Source of the DNA: a virus
DNA: 24,548 bases
Reading direction: 5' to 3' (one strand)
IMG/VR virus record: IMGVR_UViG_3300006923_000118
Location: 1-24,548 of that record
Shown in pieces: positions 1 to 8,064 of this stretch. Position 1 is the first letter of the stretch. Every line of letters begins with the position of its first letter. The position numbers were made by a program, and so were the translations under genes. The notes below the pieces were generated by a model, which did no database searches, was not told where the DNA came from, and saw only the letters and a program-made list of their open reading frames with translations.

Positions 1-1040
1 CTCCAATTCGCACTAAACGTTGGGCCTTCGCCCTCTCCCATACCTATCAATGCTCCCATATAACCATCAACTGAGTTACAGTCGATACAAGCTGGACATG
101 TCAAATCTGCCTCAACCCAAATTTTGCCATTCGAGTCACATATGTCATGATAAGAACCACCTGGGAACAGAGTAGAAGTAGTTGTACCATATTCTACAAT
201 ACCTGAACCATATTTCTGAGTAACGACTCTAAATGGTATCTTAGTGGCTGTTGTGAGGTGAGTTGCCCCTGTATCCGCACAACATGCGAGGGCTATATCA
301 GAGGTAATTTCAAATGATGCTAAAAACTCTTCAGTATCCATTTCGTTACCAGAAGGTCCGATTAGTTTACCAGCTCCTGCGTTATTGAATCCACTTACTT
401 GAAGAATTACACTTCTAACACCACCATTAGTACAACCTGTGTAAGGCACCAATGCTGTCATTACAGGTGTTCCTGATACAAATCCGGTCCCACCAGAATT
501 CCACACGACAGGTTCCGCAGTTCTAGTTACAGCAGAATAAGCTCCTTTTGAACGGTCAAACAAACCTTCTCTACCATTCTCATAGAATGCATCGTAAAGG
601 TTTACTGGGTCAAACTGAGTTGGAGTATTTGTAAATCCACCACCGATTGGGTCGTAGTGTCCATGACCCGGGAATTGAGGGTCCCCAACAAGCCCAGTTC
701 TTCTTTCTGAAATTTTAGGTACAAAGTAGAACAATTTACCAATTGGTAAGTTCATAGCTTGTACAGAAACGATATCGTTTGCCAATAATTTAGAGAATAC
801 TCTCCTAATGATTGGGAAAACAACTGTTTCGAACGAACCTGAAGCGTCAGATGACGTAGCCTCGTTTATTAAGTGTGTTGCTTGATTTTCGTATAATTGA
901 GCTACGTTTTCTTTTGTATGCCCATTTAATCCGTTAAGGAACCCAAGCTTGTTCCATTTTCCAATAGTATCTTCGCGGATAACTTTAAGGTGTTTTAACC
1001 CAATGTTTCCGACCATACCAGACTCTAATAATGCTCCCAT
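1..1040 (-). CDS. major capsid protein, T4 gp23-like (C-terminus off the left edge)
   Basis: The frame opens with ATG at 1040 and stays open to the window edge, giving about 346 residues; T4 gp23 has 521, so the C-terminal part is missing. It forms the hexameric shell of the head. Residues 69-105 (GSFETVVFPIIRRVF, then LLANDIVSVQAMNLP) match the T4 gp23 region around VRRAIPNLIAFDICGVQPMNSP. Just before it, residues 57-61 read LINE-A, at the place where T4 gp23 is cut by the prohead protease (LTE-A after residue 65), so a propeptide of about 60 residues is likely. Cysteine clusters ALACCADTG and TCPACIDC occur in the later part, which I infer to be an insertion relative to T4. It follows the scaffold gene by 37 bp. 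The leader is A-rich without a Shine-Dalgarno site. Family assignment is firm; the cleavage site is inferred. Confidence 0.93.
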   Translation of the reverse strand, partial: MGALLESGMVGNIGLKHLKVIREDTIGKWNKLGFLNGLNGHTKENVAQLYENQATHLINEATSSDASGSFETVVFPIIRRVFSKLLANDIVSVQAMNLPIGKLFYFVPKISERRTGLVGDPQFPGHGHYDPIGGGFTNTPTQFDPVNLYDAFYENGREGLFDRSKGAYSAVTRTAEPVVWNSGGTGFVSGTPVMTALVPYTGCTNGGVRSVILQVSGFNNAGAGKLIGPSGNEMDTEEFLASFEITSDIALACCADTGATHLTTATKIPFRVVTQKYGSGIVEYGTTTSTLFPGGSYHDICDSNGKIWVEADLTCPACIDCNSVDGYMGALIGMGEGEGPTFSANW

Positions 1041-1077
1041 TTTTATATTTTTTTTTTAGTTAGCGTTTATTTAATTA

Positions 1078-2484
1078 TTATAACTTATTCATGATATCTC
1101 GCATCCTAGTGATTTGAGGGCTTTCATAAGTTTTGTTTTCAATCAAATTGACTGAAGAACCACCAGAAGGTGTTTTTGTGATGGTTTTCTGAACCGACTC
1201 ATTTAATTTACTAACTTTAGAATTCAATTCTGTAGTTAACGAACTAAACAAGTTTTTACTTTCATTCAAAGTTGTGACACCATCAAAACGTCTAAGGATG
1301 TTAACCTTCTCTTTTTTAGTTGTGGTATGTTCCGTAAATAATTTAGTAGAGTACGCTAAATTAGCGTTAAATACTGCTACTTCATTTAATTTATTTCTAA
1401 ATACCTTAAGAGCTTGTCTATATTCCTTATTTTTATCTCTGAATTGTTTATTCTCTGTCTGTAGTTTTTTCGCTGTAGTGATGATTTTATTAACCGTGTT
1501 TCGGGTTGACTCATTCATAGGGAATTCTAAATTTCTATTGTTAGTAATAGCTTTTCTTAGACCCCTACCTTTTTTTGAACCAAAACCATAAGTTCTTGAA
1601 GCTTCACCCATCTCTTCATCAGAGTGTTTACCTTCATGTGTTTCATAGTCTAGTCCTGAATGGGTGTGAGAACGGTCACCTTTATTTCCTCCGAACTTTT
1701 GTTCGTAGTCTTTGTAACGACCACCTTTTCCATATTTTCCACCACCTACATCACCACTTTTAGTGTCGTGACCTGCAGTATTTAGATGTCTATGGTAATC
1801 ATCTTCGTTTCCACCCCAGTGAGCTTCTTCCATGTCGTCATCCATTTCCTGTAATTCTTCAATGACTTCTTCTTCATCTTCTAATGAGATTTCATACATT
1901 GGTTCATCTAAGTCTAATTCAGACATTTCTTTTAATTCATCATCATCAACGTAACTTTCGTCCGTCGAATCTTCTTTATCATAATCTTCTGTAATTAAAA
2001 GATTATTCCTAAGTTTGCTCTCTGCTAACTCAATCTTATACTCAGTTCCAGTTTCCTGGTCCTCAATATCAATTGTGTCCCCATCTTGTGTAACAACGAT
2101 TCCGTCTTCAGCTCCCATGGATTTGAAAACTTTTAATATCTCATCGTCAGATGCTTGTGTTAGGTCGAGTGCTGGTCCATCCGTATCCAATTCAATTCCC
2201 ATGGATACCATTGCGTCTGTTTCATCAGGAGCTAAAAACTCCTCTTCTTCTTGGTCTTCATATTCTTCGTCATCGTCATCATCTATAAAATCGAGAGAGA
2301 CCTCTTCCTCGTCGGTATCGACTAAGTCATCCTCTTCCTCTTCATTCAATGATTCTCTAACTAACTCCTCAATTTCTTGCTTCATGGTTGCTGCAAGTAT
2401 TTCCTTTGCATTAGATTTAACAGCTTCTTCTAACTGTTGTGCCTCTAGTAGGGCTTCTTCTAAGACTGATTTATTATCTGCCAT
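1078..2484 (-). CDS. prohead core scaffold protein, gp22-like
   Basis: A 468-residue, very acidic protein in the position of T4 gene 22, between the prohead protease and the major capsid protein. Residues 42-222 are dominated by Asp and Glu; 222-305 form a Gly/His/Lys-rich hydrophilic linker; 325-430 form a predicted long coiled coil (KKLQTENKQFRDKNKEYRQA, then LNEVAVFNANLAYSTKLF). This coiled-coil end resembles, from memory, scaffold proteins of marine T4-like phages. Scaffolds of this type fill the prohead and are degraded by the gp21 protease; the N-terminus has several L-x-E/A candidates (VLEEALLEAQQLEEA). A segment at 113-153 (DDEILKVFKSMGAEDGIVV) may be a small folded module. Length exceeds T4 gp22 (about 270). 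Function is inferred from position and composition more than from sequence identity. Confidence 0.75.
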   Translation of the reverse strand: MADNKSVLEEALLEAQQLEEAVKSNAKEILAATMKQEIEELVRESLNEEEEDDLVDTDEEEVSLDFIDDDDDEEYEDQEEEEFLAPDETDAMVSMGIELDTDGPALDLTQASDDEILKVFKSMGAEDGIVVTQDGDTIDIEDQETGTEYKIELAESKLRNNLLITEDYDKEDSTDESYVDDDELKEMSELDLDEPMYEISLEDEEEVIEELQEMDDDMEEAHWGGNEDDYHRHLNTAGHDTKSGDVGGGKYGKGGRYKDYEQKFGGNKGDRSHTHSGLDYETHEGKHSDEEMGEASRTYGFGSKKGRGLRKAITNNRNLEFPMNESTRNTVNKIITTAKKLQTENKQFRDKNKEYRQALKVFRNKLNEVAVFNANLAYSTKLFTEHTTTKKEKVNILRRFDGVTTLNESKNLFSSLTTELNSKVSKLNESVQKTITKTPSGGSSVNLIENKTYESPQITRMRDIMNKL

Positions 2485-2589
2485 ATCTTTTTTATTAAGC
2501 GCTTTTTAAAGTTTTATTTGTTTTATAAATATTAGCAATAATGGAAAAACCCCTAATGCACATATAAATAACCCATAAAATATTTTTTT

Positions 2590-3306
2590 TTAATAACCCG
2601 ATAAAAAGGTATCTAACTTATCCATTAATTTTAATGACCCACTTAGTGCTTGACTTGTCACTTCTTCTTGTGATGTATCATAATTTAAAGATTCGTCATA
2701 AAGTTCTTTATCTTCCGCGTTTTTAAAGAGGTAGGCTCCAGGTGTTGATGGCGAGGATACCAAATCAAAACATATTAATTCGAAGTCATCTTGCACCATA
2801 TTTTTACCACCTTCTCGCTCAAGGGAACCCACACCTCTAGATGAAATACCTAAAGTTACGTCGTGTCTTAATAAATTTGCAGCGATATCCCCCACACAAG
2901 ATATCACACCGGTTTTGTGATATGCGGGAGAAGTGAGAATTTCCAATTTACCCATTAGTACGTTACCTTCCCACCAAGTTTCTAAAACCCTATGGGAGCT
3001 TCGTTCTAAATCTACTAATGACGATTCTGGATGATTAAGTTCAGATAAAGCACTTCCTTTTTCTATTAACTTCTGATAGTTAACCACTTCTCTTTTTAAG
3101 ATTTTTTCTGGGTACACCCTACCATTTCTATTTTCTACACCACTTTTTTGTAATATGGCATGAAAAATGATAGGCCCTTCTTGGATGGACCTATCTGTCA
3201 TTTCTTTAATGACTTTTTTGTTACTATTATTTTTGGGGGAGATGTGACCTGCGTCGTACTCTATTAGTATCCCAGTACCTACCTTCCCTGGCCTTAATAT
3301 TTCCAT
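2590..3306 (-). CDS. prohead maturation protease, T4 gp21-like
   Basis: A 238-residue serine protease of the herpesvirus-assemblin/T4 gp21 fold that cleaves scaffold and capsid proteins inside the prohead. The N-terminal half carries the typical ILQKSGVENRNGRVYPEKIL segment (51-70). The catalytic His is in SELNHPE (His92) and the nucleophile in LGISSRG (Ser155 or Ser156); FDLVSSPSTPGA (180-191) is the conserved segment after it. The C-terminus (about 196-238) is a short hydrophilic tail that may be removed by self-cleavage. It lies directly upstream of scaffold and capsid genes, as in T4. The start at 3306 is preceded 14 nt upstream by the recurrent AACTATTTAT motif, which sits inside a perfect inverted repeat. 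Confidence 0.92.
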   Translation of the reverse strand: MEILRPGKVGTGILIEYDAGHISPKNNSNKKVIKEMTDRSIQEGPIIFHAILQKSGVENRNGRVYPEKILKREVVNYQKLIEKGSALSELNHPESSLVDLERSSHRVLETWWEGNVLMGKLEILTSPAYHKTGVISCVGDIAANLLRHDVTLGISSRGVGSLEREGGKNMVQDDFELICFDLVSSPSTPGAYLFKNAEDKELYDESLNYDTSQEEVTSQALSGSLKLMDKLDTFLSGY

Positions 3307-3314
3307 TATTACTT

Positions 3315-3332
3315 TTAACTATAAATAGTTAA
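3315..3332. repeat. inverted repeat upstream of the prohead protease gene
   Basis: TTAACTAT-AA-ATAGTTAA, perfect 8-bp arms with a 2-bp centre, lies 9 bp before the protease ATG. It contains one copy of the recurrent TATTTAT element (coding strand). It could be an operator, a promoter element or chance in AT-rich DNA. Confidence 0.5.
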
Positions 3333-3352
3333 GTAGTAATAAAACTCGTTTT

Positions 3353-3784
3353 TTAGTTTTTAGTCTTGTAAAAATTAAAGTAGGGGGAAAGTTTAAAACT
3401 ATCGGTTATAACATTACTTAATAAGTTTTCTACCGCGTTTTTAATGTTAGGAGATTTAATTGCCTCTTCTTTATTAAGGAATAATGTTATTTCACAATTC
3501 ATGTAACTTCTTTTATTTAACCTTATACCACTAGTTCTAATATCTAAATCTACAATTTGTTTCTGTTTTAAGAACAGATTATTCATGTTTGTAGAATTGA
3601 CGTGGGAAGAGATACTTTTTTTTAAGGTACCTACTGCTCGGTCCCAGTTTGGACACTCCTTTAAGGGTAAAAACCAAGAGGAGATGTTAACATATACCGA
3701 CTTAGGTTTTTTATAGTCTACACTACCATAATAGGTGGTAAAGTCTTTGTTTAAATTTAATTTAAATTGTTTTCCTGTTTTCAT
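3353..3784 (-). CDS. unknown protein, 143 residues
   Basis: I do not recognise this protein. It is a soluble, Lys/Asn-rich polypeptide with no signal peptide or membrane segment. It has alternating strand-like stretches (KQFKLNLNKDFTTYYGSVDY; KSVYVNISSWFLPL; QIVDLDIRTSGIRLNKRSYM; NCEITLFLNKEEAI) and a helical C-terminal part (KNAVENLLSNVITDSFKL). The pattern suggests a small alpha/beta domain. It lies between the holin-like gene and the protease gene, where T4 has only gene 67/68 products, so a role in head assembly or as a late accessory protein is possible but unproven. It is followed by the protease gene after 46 bp. Codon use looks like its neighbours. Confidence 0.68.
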   Translation of the reverse strand: MKTGKQFKLNLNKDFTTYYGSVDYKKPKSVYVNISSWFLPLKECPNWDRAVGTLKKSISSHVNSTNMNNLFLKQKQIVDLDIRTSGIRLNKRSYMNCEITLFLNKEEAIKSPNIKNAVENLLSNVITDSFKLSPYFNFYKTKN

Positions 3785-3843
3785 ATATAAAATATTATTA
3801 TAATTAAATATAACAGCATTTTATTTTATTGTCAAAGATAAGT

Positions 3844-4137
3844 TTATAGTTCCTCATCTTCATCACCATACTCATATTCGTGAGTAATTGTGGTATGTGA
3901 TAGTGAGGAATCCTCAACAGGAGGGTCTTTTTTGGCCGCAAAATTTTCAGATGCGGTGAATCCTAACCCAGCCATAACAATCCATTGTAAAGATTCGAAC
4001 AAAGAATCTTTAATTTCAAAACCCCAAAATAGGTTGGCGGTATAACCTATTAACATGAATAATAAACATATGAAAGTTACAAATCTCTTACTTGAGACTT
4101 TGCCTTCAGCACTTAACATGTTTTTTATAAAATTCAT
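3844..4137 (-). CDS. small two-helix membrane protein, holin-like
   Basis: About 97 residues. After a short basic N-terminus (MNFIKNMLSAEGKVSSKRF) come two hydrophobic helices at about 19-37 (FVTFICLLFMLIGYTANLF) and 49-65 (SLQWIVMAGLGFTASENF), then a charged acidic tail ending EYEYGDEDEEL. This layout (GKVSSKR, two membrane helices, hydrophilic tail) resembles small holin-like proteins of Bacteroidetes phages, but holin function cannot be shown from sequence. I chose the ATG at 4137, one base after the TAA of the upstream secreted-protein gene, which suits translational coupling. An ATG at 4161 in the same frame would add eight residues and overlap that gene. No endolysin is seen in the window. 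Confidence 0.6.
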   Translation of the reverse strand: MNFIKNMLSAEGKVSSKRFVTFICLLFMLIGYTANLFWGFEIKDSLFESLQWIVMAGLGFTASENFAAKKDPPVEDSSLSHTTITHEYEYGDEDEEL

Positions 4138-4138
4138 T

Positions 4139-5125
4139 TTAACGTTTTTTGTTTTGTACAACTCTACTACCAGAACTAGGTTTAGTACTTAAACTACGAG
4201 ATTGTGTTGGTTTATTACTTGGTCGGTAGCTCGGTCGGTTTGACGTATTCACTCTAGGCCTAACACTTCTAATCTGAGGACTAGCATTTCGAGTATTCGT
4301 TCGTTGTACTGGTCTACTTATTTGAGGTTTGGCTCTATTGACAGGTCTATTATAACTAGGTGGTTTTTTATTTGTGCCCACATTATTTGATACTCTAGGG
4401 TTGGTCGTAGTAGTTTTGGTTGTTATTTTTCTTTGTCCCCTAATTACTGGTCGTTCGTTTTTAATGGGGGATTGTACGTACCTACCACTAACCCTTACTT
4501 GGTTAGGGTTATATATTGTACCAACCTTTGCGTAACAAGTACGGGAATTTCTCACATAAGGTCTGTAGTAGGCGTAACGAACTGGTCTATAGAACTGTCG
4601 ATATGGTACCACACTAACCAAACAAAGTGACATTGTTGGGCGGGCAAACGCGACATAGAATGGTCGATATACGAAGTATGGATTCCAGAAATTTATAAAA
4701 CCAGTATGATAATCGTAGTACCCCCAACTATTGTAGAACACTCGTAACCCACCAACTCGGGACACCCTTAGATTTCTATAACTTATTGGTACATTACCAA
4801 TTTGACTCACACGACCATAGTAATCATAATATATTGGGACGTTTTCGACTTGGATGACGGACCCGAAGTAATCATACTGTACATAAGGGTTATAATTATA
4901 CCCAGAATTAAAGGTTGTGTGACCATAACCCACGGTATTAATGCCGTTAAGACTGTTAATGTAAAAATCAAACTCTCCGTCAGGATATACTGAGAACGTA
5001 ACACCCATTTCGTCAAACACAAAGGCATCTGCGTAACTATTAATTCTATGATGTCCGTAACCATGTGCTATAGATTGTAATACAAACCCTAAAATGAGGG
5101 ATATAAGTAATATTAGCTTTTTCAT
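4139..5125 (-). CDS. secreted Tyr/Arg-rich protein resembling flavobacterial host proteins
   Basis: A 328-residue protein with a clear Sec signal peptide (MKKLILLISLILGFVLQSIA, cleavage near residue 20). Residues 30-65 contain AFVFDEMGVTFSVYPDGEFD. Residues 87-132 hold about three short repeats of the form G-x-V-x-x-(V/I)-x-N-V-x-I-x-Y (VENVPIYYDYYGRVSQIGNV, then LRVSRVGGLRVFYN). A Tyr/Phe/Arg/Pro-rich core (145-200) follows, then a basic low-complexity tail rich in Pro, Arg, Asn and Ser (220-328). I associate the repeat pattern with uncharacterised exported proteins in flavobacterial genomes, so this looks like a gene taken from the host. It is placed between the portal and protease genes, an unusual spot. 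It should act in the periplasm or at the cell surface; its function is unknown. Coupled to the membrane protein gene downstream. Confidence 0.8.
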   Translation of the reverse strand: MKKLILLISLILGFVLQSIAHGYGHHRINSYADAFVFDEMGVTFSVYPDGEFDFYINSLNGINTVGYGHTTFNSGYNYNPYVQYDYFGSVIQVENVPIYYDYYGRVSQIGNVPISYRNLRVSRVGGLRVFYNSWGYYDYHTGFINFWNPYFVYRPFYVAFARPTMSLCLVSVVPYRQFYRPVRYAYYRPYVRNSRTCYAKVGTIYNPNQVRVSGRYVQSPIKNERPVIRGQRKITTKTTTTNPRVSNNVGTNKKPPSYNRPVNRAKPQISRPVQRTNTRNASPQIRSVRPRVNTSNRPSYRPSNKPTQSRSLSTKPSSGSRVVQNKKR

Positions 5126-5152
5126 GATTTCTGGTTTTTTATAAAATTCGTT

Positions 5153-5881
5153 TTAAAGTGTCTTATTTAACTCTTTTATTTTATATAAAGAAACTTTATT
5201 CTTTTTACTTTCAACAATCTTGTCTTTAGTGTCCTTTAGCTTACTAAGTAAATTACTATCTTTAGTTTCCTTTATTAGAGTATCTAATTTGTTAGAGACC
5301 TCCTCAACTAGAGAATCTATTTCATTTTCTATCTTGTTGGTGTCCGTACCCATTAGACTTTTAAATTTAGTCTTATCATCTTCTGTAAGGTTTCCATACT
5401 TTTTATTAAAGTTTTTAGCGGATAAATTTATCAATAAGGAATTAGGTATCTTACTTTCACATACGAAGGTAGATGACTTAGACTGTAATTTTTTTACTAT
5501 TAAATTTTTAGCTTCTATTCTTTTTTCAATATCTAGAGCATTTTCATTAAAAACTAACGTGTCTATACTTTCATATAAAGGATTGGTTTTTTCTCCAACG
5601 TAACTTTTATATTCATTAATAGAAGTATTAACTGTTTTTAAGTTTACCTTACTTTTTTTGGATTGTAAAGTTTTGATAGACTCGTTTAGATATTCTTCAG
5701 CGTCTTTTTTAGTGTCGAAAGACTTGGTTTCTAGTTGTGAGTATAAAACAAAAAACTCTCTGTTAGTTTGATTATTCTTAAGCCCCTCCATTAAGTCGTG
5801 GAAAGCTTTCTTAAACTTAGGTTTTTTTGAGAAGGTATTGACTAAGATACTGTCTATTCTATTTTTTGTTTTTCCGAACAT
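5153..5881 (-). CDS. Lys-rich helical protein at the gp67/gp68 position
   Basis: A roughly 242-residue basic, largely helical protein (MFGKTKNRIDSILVNTFSKK at the start) following the portal gene, where T4 carries the prohead core genes 67 and 68. Segments such as ENEIDSLVEEVSNKLDTLIK and KLKDTKDKIVESKKNKVSLY have heptad-like spacing and may form coiled coils. A prohead-core role is inferred from position only. I chose the ATG at 5881 because an ATAAATA/TATTTAT element lies 14 nt before it. A GTG at 5911 in the same frame would add ten residues and overlap the portal stop by 8 nt. The T4 proteins are much shorter (about 80 and 140 residues), so this is not a plain homologue. Confidence 0.68.
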   Translation of the reverse strand: MFGKTKNRIDSILVNTFSKKPKFKKAFHDLMEGLKNNQTNREFFVLYSQLETKSFDTKKDAEEYLNESIKTLQSKKSKVNLKTVNTSINEYKSYVGEKTNPLYESIDTLVFNENALDIEKRIEAKNLIVKKLQSKSSTFVCESKIPNSLLINLSAKNFNKKYGNLTEDDKTKFKSLMGTDTNKIENEIDSLVEEVSNKLDTLIKETKDSNLLSKLKDTKDKIVESKKNKVSLYKIKELNKTL

Positions 5882-5903
5882 AGTGCTATTTAACAATAAA
5901 TAT

Positions 5904-7724
5904 CTACTCACCCAATAAACTATCTACCTTTTTGGTCACCTCATCGATTTTATCTTTACCTCGAGATAAATTAACGTCGAAATTATTATTATCAACTGAC
6001 TCTAATATGAGAGGTAATGTAGATTTATCTATAGAGGCTAATTCTAATGTTTCTCCACCTGTTCCTTCATCACCTAGGTTATCTGGTGGAGTTTCTTGCA
6101 TACCACCCTCCAGTCCCGTATTAGATGGAGACTCAACCTCACCACCCGCGGCCGCTTCTTCAGCACCTCCATCATCTGGTTCCATTTCACCATATAATTT
6201 ATCTATATTAGAGAATATTCCAGTATTTTTGATAATAGTTGCGGTTTGGTTTAACTCTTCACCTACGGCTTTTTCTATACGTTGTTGTTGTAAGTCTAAT
6301 TTAATCTCCTCATCAGAAAAACCAAGAATGTGTTTTTTACCCCAAGTAGATGAGACCGCTTGGATTCCTGACCCTGGGTCAGTAACAGCATCTTTATAGA
6401 GTGTAATCTTTTCTTTCCATTGTTCTATTTTTAATAGTTCGGATTGTGTAGATGGGTTAGTCAATCCTAAAGTAAAGTTACCCAACTCCTCCTCGAACCC
6501 TAACATGTATAAATGGATAATAGCTATTTTATTAAGTTCTTGAACCATAGACTTTTGAATTCTATTAATCATTCGTGCAAACCTAATATCTTGAATAGCT
6601 AAGTTTTTACCCTCTCCCACCACATCCTCAAATCCTAAAAAGGCTTTAGGTATTCGTAACGCTGCAAGTAATTTCTTCTGAATATATTCAATATCCGCAA
6701 TTTCTGCTAGATTAGTAGCACCAGGTAAAGTATCTATGGGGTTTGGTGCGTTTAAATCCCTAACTGGAATAAAGAAATCTTGGTCAACAGCCATTTGATT
6801 ATAACGTAAGTCTACATTACCCGTGTCTTTATCTACAATAGGGTCCCTCTTAAATTTATTAGCTACTCTTTGTACATAAGCTTCCACATCTTGGTCTTCC
6901 ATGTTACCAACATAAACTTTAAACACCCTACGTTCAGGAGCTCTAGAAGTTCTGTAGATTAACATCGCGTCCTCAGCAAGTAGTAATTGTTTCCATATTC
7001 TTCTAGACTTCTCTAACATAGAAGTACCGTACGGTAACCTTCTATCGTCTGCTAACAACCTAAAATGGGCAACTTCCCAAGTGTTAAACTCCATATTCTT
7101 ATTTTTCCATATGAATTTAACTTCTCTCTCCTCTTTGTCACCAGTCCTAGTTTCGTAAGTATGCATACCCTTCTCGATACGTTCTATTTCGATGTTAGGT
7201 AACTGGCTTGCTCCTACAATTCCTTTTTCTGGGTCAATTTTGAGGTAAACAAAATTATCACCATATTTACACGTATTCCTTACCCACATAGGTAAGTTAG
7301 ACTCAATATCTAAAACATTGTTGAATAAATCTCCGAGTATAGCTTTTATTCTTTTTGATTCCGAATAAATGTTTAACATAAAACCTCTTTCTGAGATGGT
7401 ACAAGCTTCTTCCGCAACAATATCTAACGCTGCTGATATTTCAGGTGTGAACTCCATAGATTCGTAGTCGTAATAAGACGCTAATCTTGTTGGTTCATAA
7501 TAAACCGCTTGTGAGTATAGTTGGGACTCTATTTTTTGCCACTGATTCGCTAGATATTGACCTTGTTGTAATTCTAATTTTGTCCTATCGTAGTCTACTT
7601 TAGATGTAGTTTTTAATATATCCTTTTTATCAAAACTATATGTACGTTTAGGTGCTGAAGGACCTTCGGCCCCGAAAAGGTTATTTAACCTTTGAAAAAT
7701 TGTCATTCTATTTTGTTCTGCCAT
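5904..7724 (-). CDS. portal vertex protein, T4 gp20-like
   Basis: A 606-residue portal protein, which forms the dodecameric ring at the head vertex through which DNA is packaged and ejected, and starts capsid assembly. The family signature RAPERRVFKVYVGN is at 261-274, preceded by LLLAEDAMLIYRTS. Other gp20-like blocks are YESMEFTPEISAALDIVAEE (87-106), RRLPYGTSMLEKSRRIWKQL (228-247) and IPKAFLGFEDVVGEGKNLAI in the crown-side half. The C-terminal tail from about 505 to 555 is Gly/Glu/Pro-rich low complexity, then a short helical end. Length is somewhat above T4 gp20 (524), mainly because of this tail. It lies between the small Cys-rich gene and the gp67/68-position gene. Confidence 0.97.
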   Translation of the reverse strand: MAEQNRMTIFQRLNNLFGAEGPSAPKRTYSFDKKDILKTTSKVDYDRTKLELQQGQYLANQWQKIESQLYSQAVYYEPTRLASYYDYESMEFTPEISAALDIVAEEACTISERGFMLNIYSESKRIKAILGDLFNNVLDIESNLPMWVRNTCKYGDNFVYLKIDPEKGIVGASQLPNIEIERIEKGMHTYETRTGDKEEREVKFIWKNKNMEFNTWEVAHFRLLADDRRLPYGTSMLEKSRRIWKQLLLAEDAMLIYRTSRAPERRVFKVYVGNMEDQDVEAYVQRVANKFKRDPIVDKDTGNVDLRYNQMAVDQDFFIPVRDLNAPNPIDTLPGATNLAEIADIEYIQKKLLAALRIPKAFLGFEDVVGEGKNLAIQDIRFARMINRIQKSMVQELNKIAIIHLYMLGFEEELGNFTLGLTNPSTQSELLKIEQWKEKITLYKDAVTDPGSGIQAVSSTWGKKHILGFSDEEIKLDLQQQRIEKAVGEELNQTATIIKNTGIFSNIDKLYGEMEPDDGGAEEAAAGGEVESPSNTGLEGGMQETPPDNLGDEGTGGETLELASIDKSTLPLILESVDNNNFDVNLSRGKDKIDEVTKKVDSLLGE

Positions 7725-7764
7725 AGCTATATAATTTTACACTTATTTTTGGTCTAGTAAACAG

Positions 7765-8055
7765 TTAAATGACATAATCACACTCTACATACGCAGCAAC
7801 TGTAGGTACCCCGGTCTTATCTTTACAACTACCACCATTAACATATGTGACACAATTGTCTACTATTAAATTGTCACAAGTTTCACAGCACTCAACAGGT
7901 TTAGGTCCAACTGATAAAACATTACTATTTTTAACTATAAAGTCTGGTGGGGTAGGACTCCAAGAGTATACTGTAGTGCCAAGAACCTGCCTTAATTGTT
8001 TACCACTTTTATATCTCCCTATAGAACCAAACCCAGGTTTTTTAATTATTGCCAT
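7765..8055 (-). CDS. small Cys-rich protein between terminase and portal genes
   Basis: A 96-residue protein of unknown function. The N-terminal 40 residues are basic (MAIIKKPGFGSIGRYKSGKQ) and the second half carries six cysteines (VECCETCDNLIVDNCVTYV, GGSCKDK, VECDYVI), suggesting a metal-bound or disulphide-stabilised fold. Its place matches no T4 gene of clear homology; T4 has the tail sheath and tube genes 18 and 19 between terminase and portal, and this protein is too small to be either. It starts 9 bp after the terminase stop and ends 40 bp before the portal start. An ACTATTTAT motif lies 32 nt before its ATG, inside the end of the terminase gene. Confidence 0.65.
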   Translation of the reverse strand: MAIIKKPGFGSIGRYKSGKQLRQVLGTTVYSWSPTPPDFIVKNSNVLSVGPKPVECCETCDNLIVDNCVTYVNGGSCKDKTGVPTVAAYVECDYVI

Positions 8056-8064
8056 TTTATTTTT

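Noticed and set aside
2015-2509. Plus-strand Ser-rich reading frame opposite the scaffold gene
   Set aside because: It is the antisense shadow of the Asp/Glu codons in the scaffold; similar Ser-rich shadows oppose the other acidic genes (for example 13422-13871).
2524-2570. TATAAATA on the plus strand (2524-2531, 2563-2570) as T4 late promoters
   Set aside because: They would point away from the minus-strand late genes into antisense of the protease; the consistent signal is TATTTAT on the coding strand, reported separately.
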